Positions 28,541 to 36,793 of a stretch of 64,000 nt of DNA are shown here, one piece after another (the first letter of the stretch is position 1; the number at the start of each line of letters is the position of its first letter). The position numbers were made by a program, and so were the translations under genes. The stretch spans positions 124,001 through 188,000 of the forward strand of contig NZ_CP035282.1 of assembly GCF_004103715.1 (NCBI RefSeq). Direction: 5' to 3'. The notes beneath the pieces are model-generated. The model searched no databases. It was given only the letters and a program-made list of their open reading frames with translations, and was not told the DNA's origin. This DNA is from Acidilutibacter cellobiosedens. GTDB taxonomy: Bacteria > Bacillota > Clostridia > Tissierellales > Acidilutibacteraceae.

Positions 28541-28615
28541 TCCGAGATGGTGTAACTGGTAGCACCTATGACTCTGGATCATATTGCCTAGGTTCGAATC
28601 CTAGTCTCGGAGCCA
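28541..28615 (+). tRNA. tRNA-Gln, anticodon CTG
   Basis: 75 nt with CCA encoded. Acceptor TCCGAGA pairs with TCTCGGA (U1-A72, usual for bacterial tRNA-Gln), the anticodon stem is TATGA/TCATA with loop CTCTGGA, and the T arm is CTAGG-TTCGAAT-CCTAG. The anticodon CUG reads CAG, the rarer glutamine codon in an AT-rich genome. Confidence 0.93.
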
Positions 28616-28616
28616 T

Positions 28617-28688
28617 GGCCTCATGGTCAAGCGGTTAAGACGTCGCCCTCTCACGGCGAAAACAGGAGTTCGATTCTCCTTGAGGCTA
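28617..28688 (+). tRNA. tRNA-Glu, anticodon CTC
   Basis: 72 nt, one nucleotide after tRNA-Gln. D arm GTC/GAC, anticodon stem TCGCC/GGCGA with loop CTCTCAC, T arm AGGAG/CTCCT. Acceptor GGCCTCA pairs with TGAGGCT, leaving a G1-U72 wobble. CCA is not encoded. The anticodon CUC reads GAG. Confidence 0.9.
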
Positions 28689-28743
28689 TTAAATTAATTA
28701 TATTAAGAAAAAATATTGAAACCAATAAACTGTACTGATGACT

Positions 28744-28839
28744 ATGCAGTTTCCGGAAGGGACTGATATAAAGTCACAAAGGGATATGAAGATTTTAGAG
28801 ACAGAAAAAATGAAAAATATGCTGAATGAGTCGAAATAA
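28744..28839 (+). other. 31-codon open frame after the tRNA genes
   Basis: ATG to TAA frame giving a 31-residue, charged, helical product. The GGAAGGGA sequence lies inside it, not before it. Its end overlaps the left arm of the tRNA terminator. Probably not a gene, or the relic of one; recorded because the rest of 28689-28825 is otherwise empty. Confidence 0.15.
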
Positions 28840-28859
28840 ATGTTTCGGCTCATTTTTTT
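28826..28859 (+). terminator. Intrinsic terminator of the tRNA transcript
   Basis: 11-bp stem (28826-28836 with 28843-28853, one G-U pair), 6-nt loop, then seven T. Confidence 0.85.
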
Positions 28860-28895
28860 AAGCATAATATTAAAAAATAAAAGGGGGACAAGAGA

Positions 28896-29252
28896 TTGAA
28901 TGTGGAAATGATTTTAGAATATAGTATACCATACATAACTACTTTTCTGGAATGTATAGGAGTATTTATAATAACTTTAGCTTCTTTAAAAACCTTTGTT
29001 AATTTTATTAAATCCAAGTTTAATTTTACTGATGATAGTCTGAAATTGGAATTTGGAAAAGCGTTATCATTAAGTTTGGAATTTAAATTGGCGGCAGAAA
29101 TACTTAAAACGGTAATAGTGCGTACTCTTGATGAATTTATTATTCTTGCGGCAGTAGTTGTTCTTAGAGCAATAATTGTATTCGTAATTCACTGGGAAAT
29201 GACTGTCTCATTGAAAAATGGCAGTAAAATGGTTCAAAAATCTAATAATTGA
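28896..29252 (+). CDS. DUF1622 membrane protein
   Basis: 118-residue membrane protein with three hydrophobic segments (about 11-33, 62-78 and 84-105). The order, the LEFGKALSLSLEFKLAAEILKT block and the TLDEFIILAAVVVLR block are those of DUF1622 proteins, function unknown. It starts at TTG 28896, 8 nt after a GGGGGA box; ATG 28908 would cut the first hydrophobic region short. Single-gene unit. Confidence 0.75.
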   Translation: MNVEMILEYSIPYITTFLECIGVFIITLASLKTFVNFIKSKFNFTDDSLKLEFGKALSLSLEFKLAAEILKTVIVRTLDEFIILAAVVVLRAIIVFVIHWEMTVSLKNGSKMVQKSNN

Positions 29253-29384
29253 TTCAAAAATTGTATTTAAAATAAAATATTATGAAAAATAGAGAAATAA
29301 AGATATAAAATTAGAAAAACATAAATAATTTACACTAATAGCCATTATATCCCACAAATAATTTATAACATATAAATATGGATA

Positions 29385-29413
29385 TTGCGTATAATATGTG
29401 TGTGTGATATAAA
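29385..29413 (+). promoter_or_regulatory. Promoter of hsp20
   Basis: TTGCGT (29385-29390), 17-nt spacer, TATAAA (29408-29413). The CtsR operator begins 10 nt later, over the expected transcription start. Confidence 0.5.
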
Positions 29414-29422
29414 ATAAGTGTA

Positions 29423-29461
29423 GGTCAAAGAAAGTCAAAGTTAAAGTCAGCATAAGTCAAA
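29423..29461 (+). promoter_or_regulatory. CtsR operator, two tandem sites, before hsp20
   Basis: Site 1 is GGTCAAA-GAA-AGTCAAA (29423-29439), an exact fit to the CtsR heptad-repeat consensus RGTCAAANANRGTCAAA. Site 2 is AGTCAGC-ATA-AGTCAAA (29445-29461), a weaker fit in phase with it. Site 1 is also found, base for base, before the dnaJ-like gene at 55986-56002. CtsR is the heat-shock repressor of Bacillota; its gene is not in the window. Confidence 0.88.
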
Positions 29462-29490
29462 TAATATAATATTATACGGAGGTGTTTATT

Positions 29491-29958
29491 ATGTTTGGAC
29501 TTACACCATATGACAAATGGCAAAGAGGAATTGAAAGGAAAAGGAGTGACTGGGATATAGAAAGAATGTTTGATAATATGTTAGAATCATTTTATAATAA
29601 TACGCCTTTCCCAAATTTGTTGAATTCAAAGGAAATGAATATGAAGGTAGATATAAAAGAAAATGATAAGGAATATACCTTGGAAGCAGAAATGCCCGGA
29701 GCTAAAAAAGGCGAAATAAATTTGGATTTAAAGGACGATATCTTGACTATTTCATGGGAAAGAAAAAATGAAGTTAATGAAGAAAAAGAAAACTACATTA
29801 GAAAAGAAAGAAGCTATGGTTCAACTTCAAGAAGTTTTTATGTAGATGACGTAGATATAGAAAAATCAACTGCTAAATTTGAAGACGGTGTTCTTGTTGT
29901 AAATTTGCCAAAGAAAGAACCAAGTTTACCAAAGAATAGTACAATAAAAATTCAATAA
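29491..29958 (+). CDS. hsp20: Small heat-shock protein, Hsp20/alpha-crystallin family
   Basis: ATP-independent chaperone of 155 residues that holds unfolding proteins. N-terminal region 1-45, alpha-crystallin domain about 46-145 (VDIKENDKEYTLEAEMPGA to FEDGVLVVNLPKKEP), and a short C-terminal tail ending in a TIKIQ sequence resembling the I-x-I oligomerisation motif. ATG 29491 lies 8 nt after CGGAGG; an in-frame GTG at 29482 overlaps that box and is unlikely. Control by CtsR is read from two operator copies just upstream. Confidence 0.95.
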   Translation: MFGLTPYDKWQRGIERKRSDWDIERMFDNMLESFYNNTPFPNLLNSKEMNMKVDIKENDKEYTLEAEMPGAKKGEINLDLKDDILTISWERKNEVNEEKENYIRKERSYGSTSRSFYVDDVDIEKSTAKFEDGVLVVNLPKKEPSLPKNSTIKIQ

Positions 29959-29960
29959 CA

Positions 29961-30027
29961 TGTTATAAAAAAATGAAGTGCAAGTTCCCTTCAGGTGTAA
30001 GAGAACTTGCACTTCATTTTTATAACA
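29961..30027. terminator. Long hairpin terminator after hsp20
   Basis: Arms of about 25 nt pair almost perfectly (core ATGAAGTGCAAGTTC with GAACTTGCACTTCAT), loop 15 nt, right arm running into T5. The A/T flanks pair as well, so it could work on either strand. Confidence 0.85.
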
Positions 30028-30118
30028 ATATTGTTAAGTATTTTTCATATCTTTTCATAATATTCTTTCATCTGATATAATATATTATGAATTAGAGTAT
30101 ATTAGGGAGGATGAGGAA

Positions 30119-31882
30119 ATGAAGGAAATATTAACAGGAAATGAAGCAATTGCACGGGGTGCATATGAAGCCGGTTGTCATATAGCCTGTGCTTATCCGG
30201 GGACTCCTAGCACGGAAATACTTGAAAACGTTTCTAAATATAAAGAAATATATTCGGAATGGTCTACAAATGAGAAAGTAGCATTGGAAGTTGCCAGTGG
30301 GGCTTCTATAGCCGGTTCAAGGTCTCTTGTGGCAATGAAACATGTAGGACTTAACGTAGCTTCAGATCCGATGTTTACCATGGCCTATGAAGGAGTCAAC
30401 GGAGGATTAGTAATTGTTACAGCAGATGAACCGGGGATGCATAGTTCACAGAACGAACAGGATAACAGATTATATGCTCCTCATGCTAAAGTAGCTCTTA
30501 TTGAACCGTCGGACAGCCAAGAATGTAAAGATTTTATTAAATATGCTTTTGAAATAAGTGAAACTTTTGATACTCCTGTATTGTTTAGGGTTACGACCAG
30601 GGTTTGTCACAGCAAAGGTTTGGTAGAGCTGGGGGAGAGAAAAGAAATAGGAATTAGAGAGTATACAAAGAACCCTAAAAAATATATTATGGTTCCCGCC
30701 AATTCAAAAATGAAGCATGTGGAAATTGAAGAAGAAAGACTGCCAAAACTTAAAAAATATTCAAATAGCACTCCTCTTAATAGAATCGAGTGGGGAAGTA
30801 AAAAAATAGGAATTATAACAAGCGGAATTTCCTACCTTCATGCAAAAGAGGTCTTTGGAGAAAATGCATCTTATTTAAAAATTGGGTTCAGTTATCCTCT
30901 TCCTGATGAATTAATAATTAAATTTTCAAAAGTTGTGGACAAAGTATATATTATAGAAGAAAATGAACCTTATATTGAAAACTTCGTGAAATCTCTTGGA
31001 ATTCCATGTATAGGAAAGGAATTCGTACCTATATGCGGAGAACTGAATCCTCAAATTTTAAGGAATGCACTTATTGAAAACCAAAAAGTAGAAGAATATA
31101 AACTGAATGTGGAAGCACCTTCCAGACCGCCGGCTCTTTGTGCTGGATGTCCTCACAGAGGGATATTTTATGCCGTAGGGAAGCTTAAGAATGTAATAGC
31201 TACCAGTGATATAGGATGTTATACTCTTGGAATGTCGGCGCCTTTAAATGTAGGAGATTCGGTTATATGTATGGGGGCCGGAATATCAGCCGGAATGGGT
31301 TTTGAAAAAGCGTTAAGACTTGCGGGAAAGGATAATAAGGTATTTGGATTTGTCGGAGATTCTACTTTTTTTCATTCAGGAATGACAGGACTTGTAAATG
31401 CGGTTTATAATAAGAGCAAAATGGTCATAGTTATTTTAGACAACAGGATTACGGCGATGACGGGACATCAAGAAAATCCAGGTACCGGAAAAACTTTAAT
31501 GGGAGAGGAAACTCAAATAGTTGACGTTGAAAAGATAATAAAAGCCGTGGGAGTAAAAGAAGAAAATATAAGAGTTGTAGATCCCTATAACCTGAAAGAA
31601 ACGAGTGAGGCTGTAAAGGATGCTTATGAAGCGGATGAACTGTTTGTAATAATTACAAAGCAGCCTTGTGCTTTAATTAAAAAAGTTCAAAAAGAAAGAA
31701 AAGGAATGTACTGTGAGATAAATCAAGAGAAATGTAGAAAATGTAAAACTTGCTTGAAAATAGGATGCCCTGCCATATCGGTTAAAAACAATGTAGTTAT
31801 GATTGATGATGTTCAATGTAATGGATGTACTATTTGTATGCAGGTTTGTCCGTTTACTGCAATAGAAAGGATGGGTGAGTAG
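30119..31882 (+). CDS. iorA: Indolepyruvate ferredoxin oxidoreductase, alpha subunit
   Basis: Oxidises aryl pyruvates made from aromatic amino acids to aryl-acetyl-CoA, reducing ferredoxin; a hallmark of amino-acid-fermenting anaerobes. 587 residues: N-terminal pyrimidine domain (GNEAIARGAYEAGC), central region, TPP-binding domain with GDSTFFHSGMTGL and ILDNRITAMTG, and two C-terminal 4Fe-4S clusters (CRKCKTCLKIGCP and CNGCTICMQVCP). The beta-subunit gene starts 2 nt downstream. Confidence 0.95.
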   Translation: MKEILTGNEAIARGAYEAGCHIACAYPGTPSTEILENVSKYKEIYSEWSTNEKVALEVASGASIAGSRSLVAMKHVGLNVASDPMFTMAYEGVNGGLVIVTADEPGMHSSQNEQDNRLYAPHAKVALIEPSDSQECKDFIKYAFEISETFDTPVLFRVTTRVCHSKGLVELGERKEIGIREYTKNPKKYIMVPANSKMKHVEIEEERLPKLKKYSNSTPLNRIEWGSKKIGIITSGISYLHAKEVFGENASYLKIGFSYPLPDELIIKFSKVVDKVYIIEENEPYIENFVKSLGIPCIGKEFVPICGELNPQILRNALIENQKVEEYKLNVEAPSRPPALCAGCPHRGIFYAVGKLKNVIATSDIGCYTLGMSAPLNVGDSVICMGAGISAGMGFEKALRLAGKDNKVFGFVGDSTFFHSGMTGLVNAVYNKSKMVIVILDNRITAMTGHQENPGTGKTLMGEETQIVDVEKIIKAVGVKEENIRVVDPYNLKETSEAVKDAYEADELFVIITKQPCALIKKVQKERKGMYCEINQEKCRKCKTCLKIGCPAISVKNNVVMIDDVQCNGCTICMQVCPFTAIERMGE

Positions 31883-31884
31883 TT

Positions 31885-32457
31885 ATGACTAAAAACTTAC
31901 TTTTGGTAGGAGTAGGAGGACAAGGAACTATTCTTGTATCAAAGATACTTTCTCAAGGGCTTGTGGAAGAGGGATATGATGTGAAAATGTCCGAAATTCA
32001 TGGAATGGCCCAAAGAGGGGGAAGTGTAACTACTCAAATAAGATTTGGAGATAAAGTATATTCTCCTAATATATGCGAAGGAGAAGCAGACGTATTGGTT
32101 GCTTTTGAGAAAGTAGAAGCAGTTCGATATATCAGACAACTTAGAAAAGGCGGAATTTTAATAGTTAACGATGTGGAGATTTACCCTCTCCCTGTTTTGA
32201 CCGGAAAAGAAAAATATCCTGAAGGAGTTATTGAAGAGCTTAAGAAAAATATAGAAAACATTAATGTGGTTAACGGCAGAAAAATAGCAGAAGATGTGGG
32301 AGAAGTAAAGACTCAGAATATAGTATTGCTGGGATGTATCATTAAGGCTTTAAAACTTGAAGATATTAACTGGTCGGATTTAATCAGAAGGAATGTTCCT
32401 GAAAGGTTTCAAGAAGTTAACATAAAGGCTTTTAATGAAGGATTAAAATTATTATAA
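31885..32457 (+). CDS. iorB: Indolepyruvate ferredoxin oxidoreductase, beta subunit
   Basis: Gamma-domain partner of IorA, 190 residues, the normal length. It opens with NLLLVGVGGQGTILVSKIL and contains SEIHGMAQRGGSV, both typical of 2-oxoacid oxidoreductase gamma domains. It is coupled to iorA. The last two bases of its stop codon begin the left arm of the long terminator hairpin. Confidence 0.95.
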   Translation: MTKNLLLVGVGGQGTILVSKILSQGLVEEGYDVKMSEIHGMAQRGGSVTTQIRFGDKVYSPNICEGEADVLVAFEKVEAVRYIRQLRKGGILIVNDVEIYPLPVLTGKEKYPEGVIEELKKNIENINVVNGRKIAEDVGEVKTQNIVLLGCIIKALKLEDINWSDLIRRNVPERFQEVNIKAFNEGLKLL

Positions 32458-32519
32458 TATTAAGATAAAAAGCGCTATCAAAAGTTGTAATCTTTGATAG
32501 CGCTTTTTATCTTAATATT
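32456..32519. terminator. Perfect 27-bp hairpin after iorAB
   Basis: Positions 32456-32482 pair without a mismatch with 32493-32519 around a 10-nt loop; the core is AAAAAGCGCTATCAAA. T and A tracts are inside the arms, so it should terminate in both directions. Confidence 0.85.
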
Positions 32520-32620
32520 AATTTTCTGCTAAATGGGTTTCAAAAAGGGTTTTTCATTGTAAAAAAAGACGAAAATTAACGATTTAGCAAAAGAAATTTG
32601 AGATATATGGGAAATATATA

Positions 32621-32649
32621 TTGACAAATTGAATTTAATTGGCTATAAG
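32621..32649 (+). promoter_or_regulatory. Promoter of the V-type ATPase operon
   Basis: TTGACA (32621-32626), 17-nt spacer, TATAAG (32644-32649), about 69 nt before the first start codon. Confidence 0.65.
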
Positions 32650-32717
32650 CAATAAACTATCCAATTTGCATTTTGTTTTTGAGTGATATATAATGAAAAA
32701 TGATGAGGTGAGAATAT

Positions 32718-33032
32718 ATGGAAGAAGAGATTAAGAGAATAATAGAAATTGATAAAAACACTTTTGAATTAAAAAAGAAAACTGAAGATATAATCAATGA
32801 AAATGATAAAAATTTGGGGAAAATATTATTGAATTTAGAGAAGGACAGTATGGAGGAAGGAAAAGCAGAAGGAGATTGTGTATATAATAAACTGTTGGAT
32901 GAAGGAAATAACAAGGCAAAGGAATTAGAAGCCAAAGGGAAGGAAATAGAAAATAATATTAAAAATATTTATAAAACATATAAAGAGGAAATTTTAAAAG
33001 GGATTTTTGATTCAATAGTTCAGAATTGTTAA
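32718..33032 (+). CDS. V-type ATPase peripheral-stalk subunit (G/H type, NtpF-like)
   Basis: 104-residue, highly charged, mostly helical protein that should form a coiled coil with subunit E as the peripheral stalk. Size and position as first gene of the operon match NtpF of Enterococcus and subunit G/AhaH of other V/A-ATPases. The sequence is low in diagnostic residues, so context carries the call. GAGGTGAG box before the ATG. Confidence 0.75.
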   Translation: MEEEIKRIIEIDKNTFELKKKTEDIINENDKNLGKILLNLEKDSMEEGKAEGDCVYNKLLDEGNNKAKELEAKGKEIENNIKNIYKTYKEEILKGIFDSIVQNC

Positions 33033-33044
33033 GGGGCTGAGAAC

Positions 33045-34088
33045 GTGGGAAATCCAAAACGATTTGCTGCAGTAAATACTAAAATAAGGTCCTTGGAAAG
33101 AAAATTTATGACAGAAGAGGATTTTATTAATATTATGAATAAAAAAAATACGGAAGAAATCTTTTTATATTTAAGAGATAATACTGAATACAGAGATGTT
33201 CTTGAAAATTTGGATGGCAGTAAAATCCATAGGCCGGATTTGGAAAGAGAAATTAAAGTTCATATATTTGTTCAATTCAGGAAGATAGTAAAATATTTTG
33301 ATGAGAGTTACAAGAAATTGTTTCAGATTTTATTGATGAAGTATGAAATTGAAGATTTAAAATTCTATTTGAGGAAGCTTTTGCGAAACGAAAAATTAAC
33401 CTTTCGGGTAAATGAATATGGGGATCTTGATTATGAAAAACTTTCCAATGCAAAAGATATAAATAAATTTGTGGAAGAACTAAGAGATACGGAATATTAC
33501 AAGGCATTGAAACCATATTTAGGTGAAAAAAATAAAAAGCTTCTTTTTTATATGGTAATAAGTTTAGATAAATTATATTTTTCGAAGATAAAGGAACAAG
33601 GGCTGAAACTGAGCAAAGAAGACAGTAAAAATCTGTTTGAAACGATAGGCAGAAATATTGATCTTTTAAATATTGAGTGGATTTACAGAGGGCTGAAATA
33701 TTATGATTTATTTCCTGAAGAGTTGATAAACTACACTTTGCCGGAAGGATATAGGTTAAAATACAATGATATAAAAAAACTTTGCTATGCAGATGACCTT
33801 AAAGAATTTCAGCAGATAATATTAAATACGGAGTATTCATTCTTATTTGATACAAAAAAAGATGTGGATTTATTTATGGAGAGAAGGATAGAAAGATATC
33901 TTTATTTTAAGTTTATTTCTTTGATTAAAGCATCAAGAATGGATATTACAGTTTCTTTGGCTTATTTTTATCTTCTTGAATATGAAGTTAAGGATATTTT
34001 TTCAATCGTTGAAGGAATAGAATATAATTTAAGTTTTGATGAAATGAAGGAGTACCTTATTAGAAGGATTAAAGGAAGTGGTAAATAA
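33045..34088 (+). CDS. ntpC: V-type ATPase subunit C (central-stalk d-like)
   Basis: 347-residue soluble subunit that caps the membrane rotor and links it to the D-F shaft. Helix-rich, with typical start FAAVNTKIRSLERKFMTEEDF and the C-terminal region YFYLLEYEVKDIFSIVEGIEY. Start is GTG 33045 after AAGGGG. The stop overlaps the next start by one base (TAATG). Confidence 0.88.
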   Translation: MGNPKRFAAVNTKIRSLERKFMTEEDFINIMNKKNTEEIFLYLRDNTEYRDVLENLDGSKIHRPDLEREIKVHIFVQFRKIVKYFDESYKKLFQILLMKYEIEDLKFYLRKLLRNEKLTFRVNEYGDLDYEKLSNAKDINKFVEELRDTEYYKALKPYLGEKNKKLLFYMVISLDKLYFSKIKEQGLKLSKEDSKNLFETIGRNIDLLNIEWIYRGLKYYDLFPEELINYTLPEGYRLKYNDIKKLCYADDLKEFQQIILNTEYSFLFDTKKDVDLFMERRIERYLYFKFISLIKASRMDITVSLAYFYLLEYEVKDIFSIVEGIEYNLSFDEMKEYLIRRIKGSGK

Positions 34089-36037
34089 TGGCAGTTGAAA
34101 AAATGGCTATGATGGATATGGTTATTCCTATAGGCATAACCCATGAAGTATTAAAGAAAATTATACTTCTGGGCAAGGTAAATTTAACCAATGCTATCGA
34201 TCAAATAGAAGATAGTGAGTTTGTTCTTAATGTAGAAGGGAAAAATATGGATAAGATAGTAAACTTGAGTTTTATTTCTCCTTATCCTACCGATAATAGA
34301 TTGGGAAAATATTCGGATAAAATAAATGCGATAAAGACTGCTTTTCATCTTGATTTTTCATTAGATAAAAATTGTCTTAAAACTTCATATAGCTTTGATG
34401 AAACTGCAGATATTATTGACATTGCATATGAAAAAATACTTAAACTAACCGAAAAAAAGGATGATTTGGAAAAAGAACTAAAAAAAATTGATAATCTTAT
34501 TGGAAAGTTTTCTTATATTCATGATATGGATATTTCCATCGATGATTTAAGAAATTTGAATTATTTCCAATATCAGTTTGGGGTTTTATCTAAAGAAAAC
34601 AGAATAAAACTGAAAAAAAATTATGAAAATATTTCAGCTTTGGCATTTCACTTGGGAAGCGGAGACAAAGAAGAAATTTATCTTATGATCTATCCCAAAA
34701 GTGTAGAAGATGAAATAAAAAGAATTTTTAGATCTTTGAACTTTAGCGGTATTGATGTGCCAAAGGAATTTTCGGGAACCCCAAGAAAAGTAATTCAGGA
34801 ATTGAAAAATAAAAAGAAGGTTTTGCTTGACAATATTAAAGAGATAGATGAGAAATTGCAAGAAATAGAGGAGAAAAATATTGATAGCTTAAAATGTGCT
34901 TTTTCGAGATTTCAAATGGAGAAAAAAATCGAGGAAGCAGAAAAATACTTGGCATCTTCAAAAAAATTTGCATACCTTTCAGCTTGGGTTTCGGTTAAAG
35001 ACAAACAGCAGATTAGAGATGAATTTAAGGAGTTTGAAAATTTATTGATTGAGTTTAAGGATGAAAAAGAAGTACAGACTGTTAAACCTCCTACAAAATT
35101 GAAGAACAACAGGCTTTTTTCTCCTTTTGAATCATTGGTAAAAATGTATGGGACACCTTCGTATAATGAACTGGATCCAACACCATTTTTGAGTGTTACT
35201 TATATGTTTTTGTTTGGAGCCATGTTTGGAGATTTAGGTCAAGGATTTATATTTTTACTGGCTGGCATTTTTCTTTCTAAAAAAAAGAAAAACAGTGTTT
35301 TTGGTCCTCTTATTATGAGAATAGGAGCAAGTTCTATGATATTTGGTACTTTATACGGAGGTTTCTTTGGATTTGAGAATGTCATACCTGCCCTTTTGCT
35401 GAGGCCCTTTGATAATATAAATTTGGTGCTGGAAGCTGCAGTATTTATAGGAATTTTTCTCATATTTATGAGCTATGGGTATAGCATTATAAATGCTGTT
35501 AAAGTTAATGATATAGAAAATGGAGTATTTGGGAAAAATGGAATAGCGGGTTTGATATTTTATATATCTCTGCTTCTTCTTATAGGAGGAAAATTTTTAA
35601 ACAGAGTCCTTATTCCTACCGGTTTCGCTGTTGTTCTTTTACTGTTGACGATGGCTGCGATGGTGGTTAAGCAGCCTTTAGGGAACTTAATAAAAAAGAA
35701 GCCTTTATATAATGAAAGCGTATCAGATTATTATATTGAAAGTGGTTTTTCTATAATAGAAACTCTCTTAAGTATGTTAAGCGGTACTTTATCTTTTATA
35801 AGAGTTGGTGCCTTTGCCCTTACCCATGTAGGATTGTTTATAGCTTTTCAAACTATAGGAAGACTTATTGGCTCGGGAATAGGAGATGTTGTTGTCTTAA
35901 TAATAGGAAATGTAGTAATTATATGCCTTGAAGGGCTTATAGTTTTTATTCAGGGATTAAGACTTGAGTATTATGAGTTATTCAGCAGATATTATAAAGG
36001 GGAAGGTGTTGAATTTTCCCCAATAAAGATTAATTAA
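34088..36037 (+). CDS. ntpI: V-type ATPase subunit I (stator a subunit)
   Basis: 649 residues: a cytoplasmic N-terminal half (about 1-340) with long coiled-coil segments that hold the peripheral stalks, and a membrane half with about eight spans that forms the ion half-channels. Features include SPFESLVKMYGTPSYNELDPTP before the first span and the channel helix LSFIRVGAFALTHVGL with its essential Arg. Full-length relative to bacterial NtpI. Confidence 0.93.
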   Translation: MAVEKMAMMDMVIPIGITHEVLKKIILLGKVNLTNAIDQIEDSEFVLNVEGKNMDKIVNLSFISPYPTDNRLGKYSDKINAIKTAFHLDFSLDKNCLKTSYSFDETADIIDIAYEKILKLTEKKDDLEKELKKIDNLIGKFSYIHDMDISIDDLRNLNYFQYQFGVLSKENRIKLKKNYENISALAFHLGSGDKEEIYLMIYPKSVEDEIKRIFRSLNFSGIDVPKEFSGTPRKVIQELKNKKKVLLDNIKEIDEKLQEIEEKNIDSLKCAFSRFQMEKKIEEAEKYLASSKKFAYLSAWVSVKDKQQIRDEFKEFENLLIEFKDEKEVQTVKPPTKLKNNRLFSPFESLVKMYGTPSYNELDPTPFLSVTYMFLFGAMFGDLGQGFIFLLAGIFLSKKKKNSVFGPLIMRIGASSMIFGTLYGGFFGFENVIPALLLRPFDNINLVLEAAVFIGIFLIFMSYGYSIINAVKVNDIENGVFGKNGIAGLIFYISLLLLIGGKFLNRVLIPTGFAVVLLLLTMAAMVVKQPLGNLIKKKPLYNESVSDYYIESGFSIIETLLSMLSGTLSFIRVGAFALTHVGLFIAFQTIGRLIGSGIGDVVVLIIGNVVIICLEGLIVFIQGLRLEYYELFSRYYKGEGVEFSPIKIN

Positions 36038-36051
36038 TGGAGGGAATTTAA

Positions 36052-36474
36052 ATGACATTTATTCTTATAGCTACAACTATAATGGTTTTGATGACAATAG
36101 GAGCAGGAATTTTCTTAATGTATAAAAAAGCAGAAGTCAGTCAAAAGAAGCTTAAAAAGATTTTGCGATACAATCTTTTTGTATTTTTACCTATCCTTAT
36201 CTTTTCAATCATACTGATAGTGCCTAACATAACTAACGCACAAAATACAGCCGCCTCTTCTCCCTCGGGATTGGGATTTATAGGTGCCGCATTATCAACG
36301 GGAATGGCTACTATTGGAGCAGGGTATGCAGTAGGAGTTGTAGGAGCATCTGCTTTGGGAGCTGTTTCCGAGGACCCGGGAATACTGGGAAAAACTTTGA
36401 TATTTGTTGGGTTGGCCGAGGGTATCGCTATATATGGGCTGATAGTTTCCATATTGATATTGGGGAGCTTATAG
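36052..36474 (+). CDS. ntpK: V-type ATPase subunit K (membrane rotor)
   Basis: 140-residue rotor-ring protein with four predicted spans. Only the second pair (about 72-138) is a recognisable ATP-synthase c domain, with GAGYAVGVVGASALG and ion-binding Glu123 in GLAEGIAIYG. The first pair (about 2-24 and 42-60) is joined by a basic loop and shows no c-domain motif and no acidic residue in the membrane. So there is one binding site per polypeptide. The ion, sodium or proton, cannot be told from what is visible. Confidence 0.9.
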   Translation: MTFILIATTIMVLMTIGAGIFLMYKKAEVSQKKLKKILRYNLFVFLPILIFSIILIVPNITNAQNTAASSPSGLGFIGAALSTGMATIGAGYAVGVVGASALGAVSEDPGILGKTLIFVGLAEGIAIYGLIVSILILGSL

Positions 36475-36475
36475 T

Positions 36476-36781
36476 ATGAAATCTTTTTTGATAAGTGACA
36501 ACAGGGATAGCCTTATAGGAATTAGAATTGCTGGTATAGAAGGAGTGGTGCCTCAGAATAAAGAAGAGGCAGTTAAAATTCTTAATGAAAAATTAAAAGA
36601 TAAGGATATAGGAATAATACTTTTATCTGAAAAGATTTTTAAATCGGTGGAAAGAACAGTTACGGAAATCAAGTTAAGGCAGTCTGTTCCTCTTATCGTT
36701 GTTATTCCTGACAGAAATGGACTTTCGAATAAGGATTTTATTACTAAGTATATAAAAGAGTCGGTAGGCGTGAAACTTTAA
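36476..36781 (+). CDS. ntpG: V-type ATPase subunit F (NtpG)
   Basis: 101-residue soluble subunit of the central shaft, partner of subunit D. It has the Rossmann-like pattern of the family: GIRIAGIEGVVPQNKEEA near the start and IGIILLSEKIF and VPLIVVIPDRNG later. It starts one nucleotide after the ntpK stop. Confidence 0.88.
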   Translation: MKSFLISDNRDSLIGIRIAGIEGVVPQNKEEAVKILNEKLKDKDIGIILLSEKIFKSVERTVTEIKLRQSVPLIVVIPDRNGLSNKDFITKYIKESVGVKL

Positions 36782-36793
36782 GGCGGTGATAAG

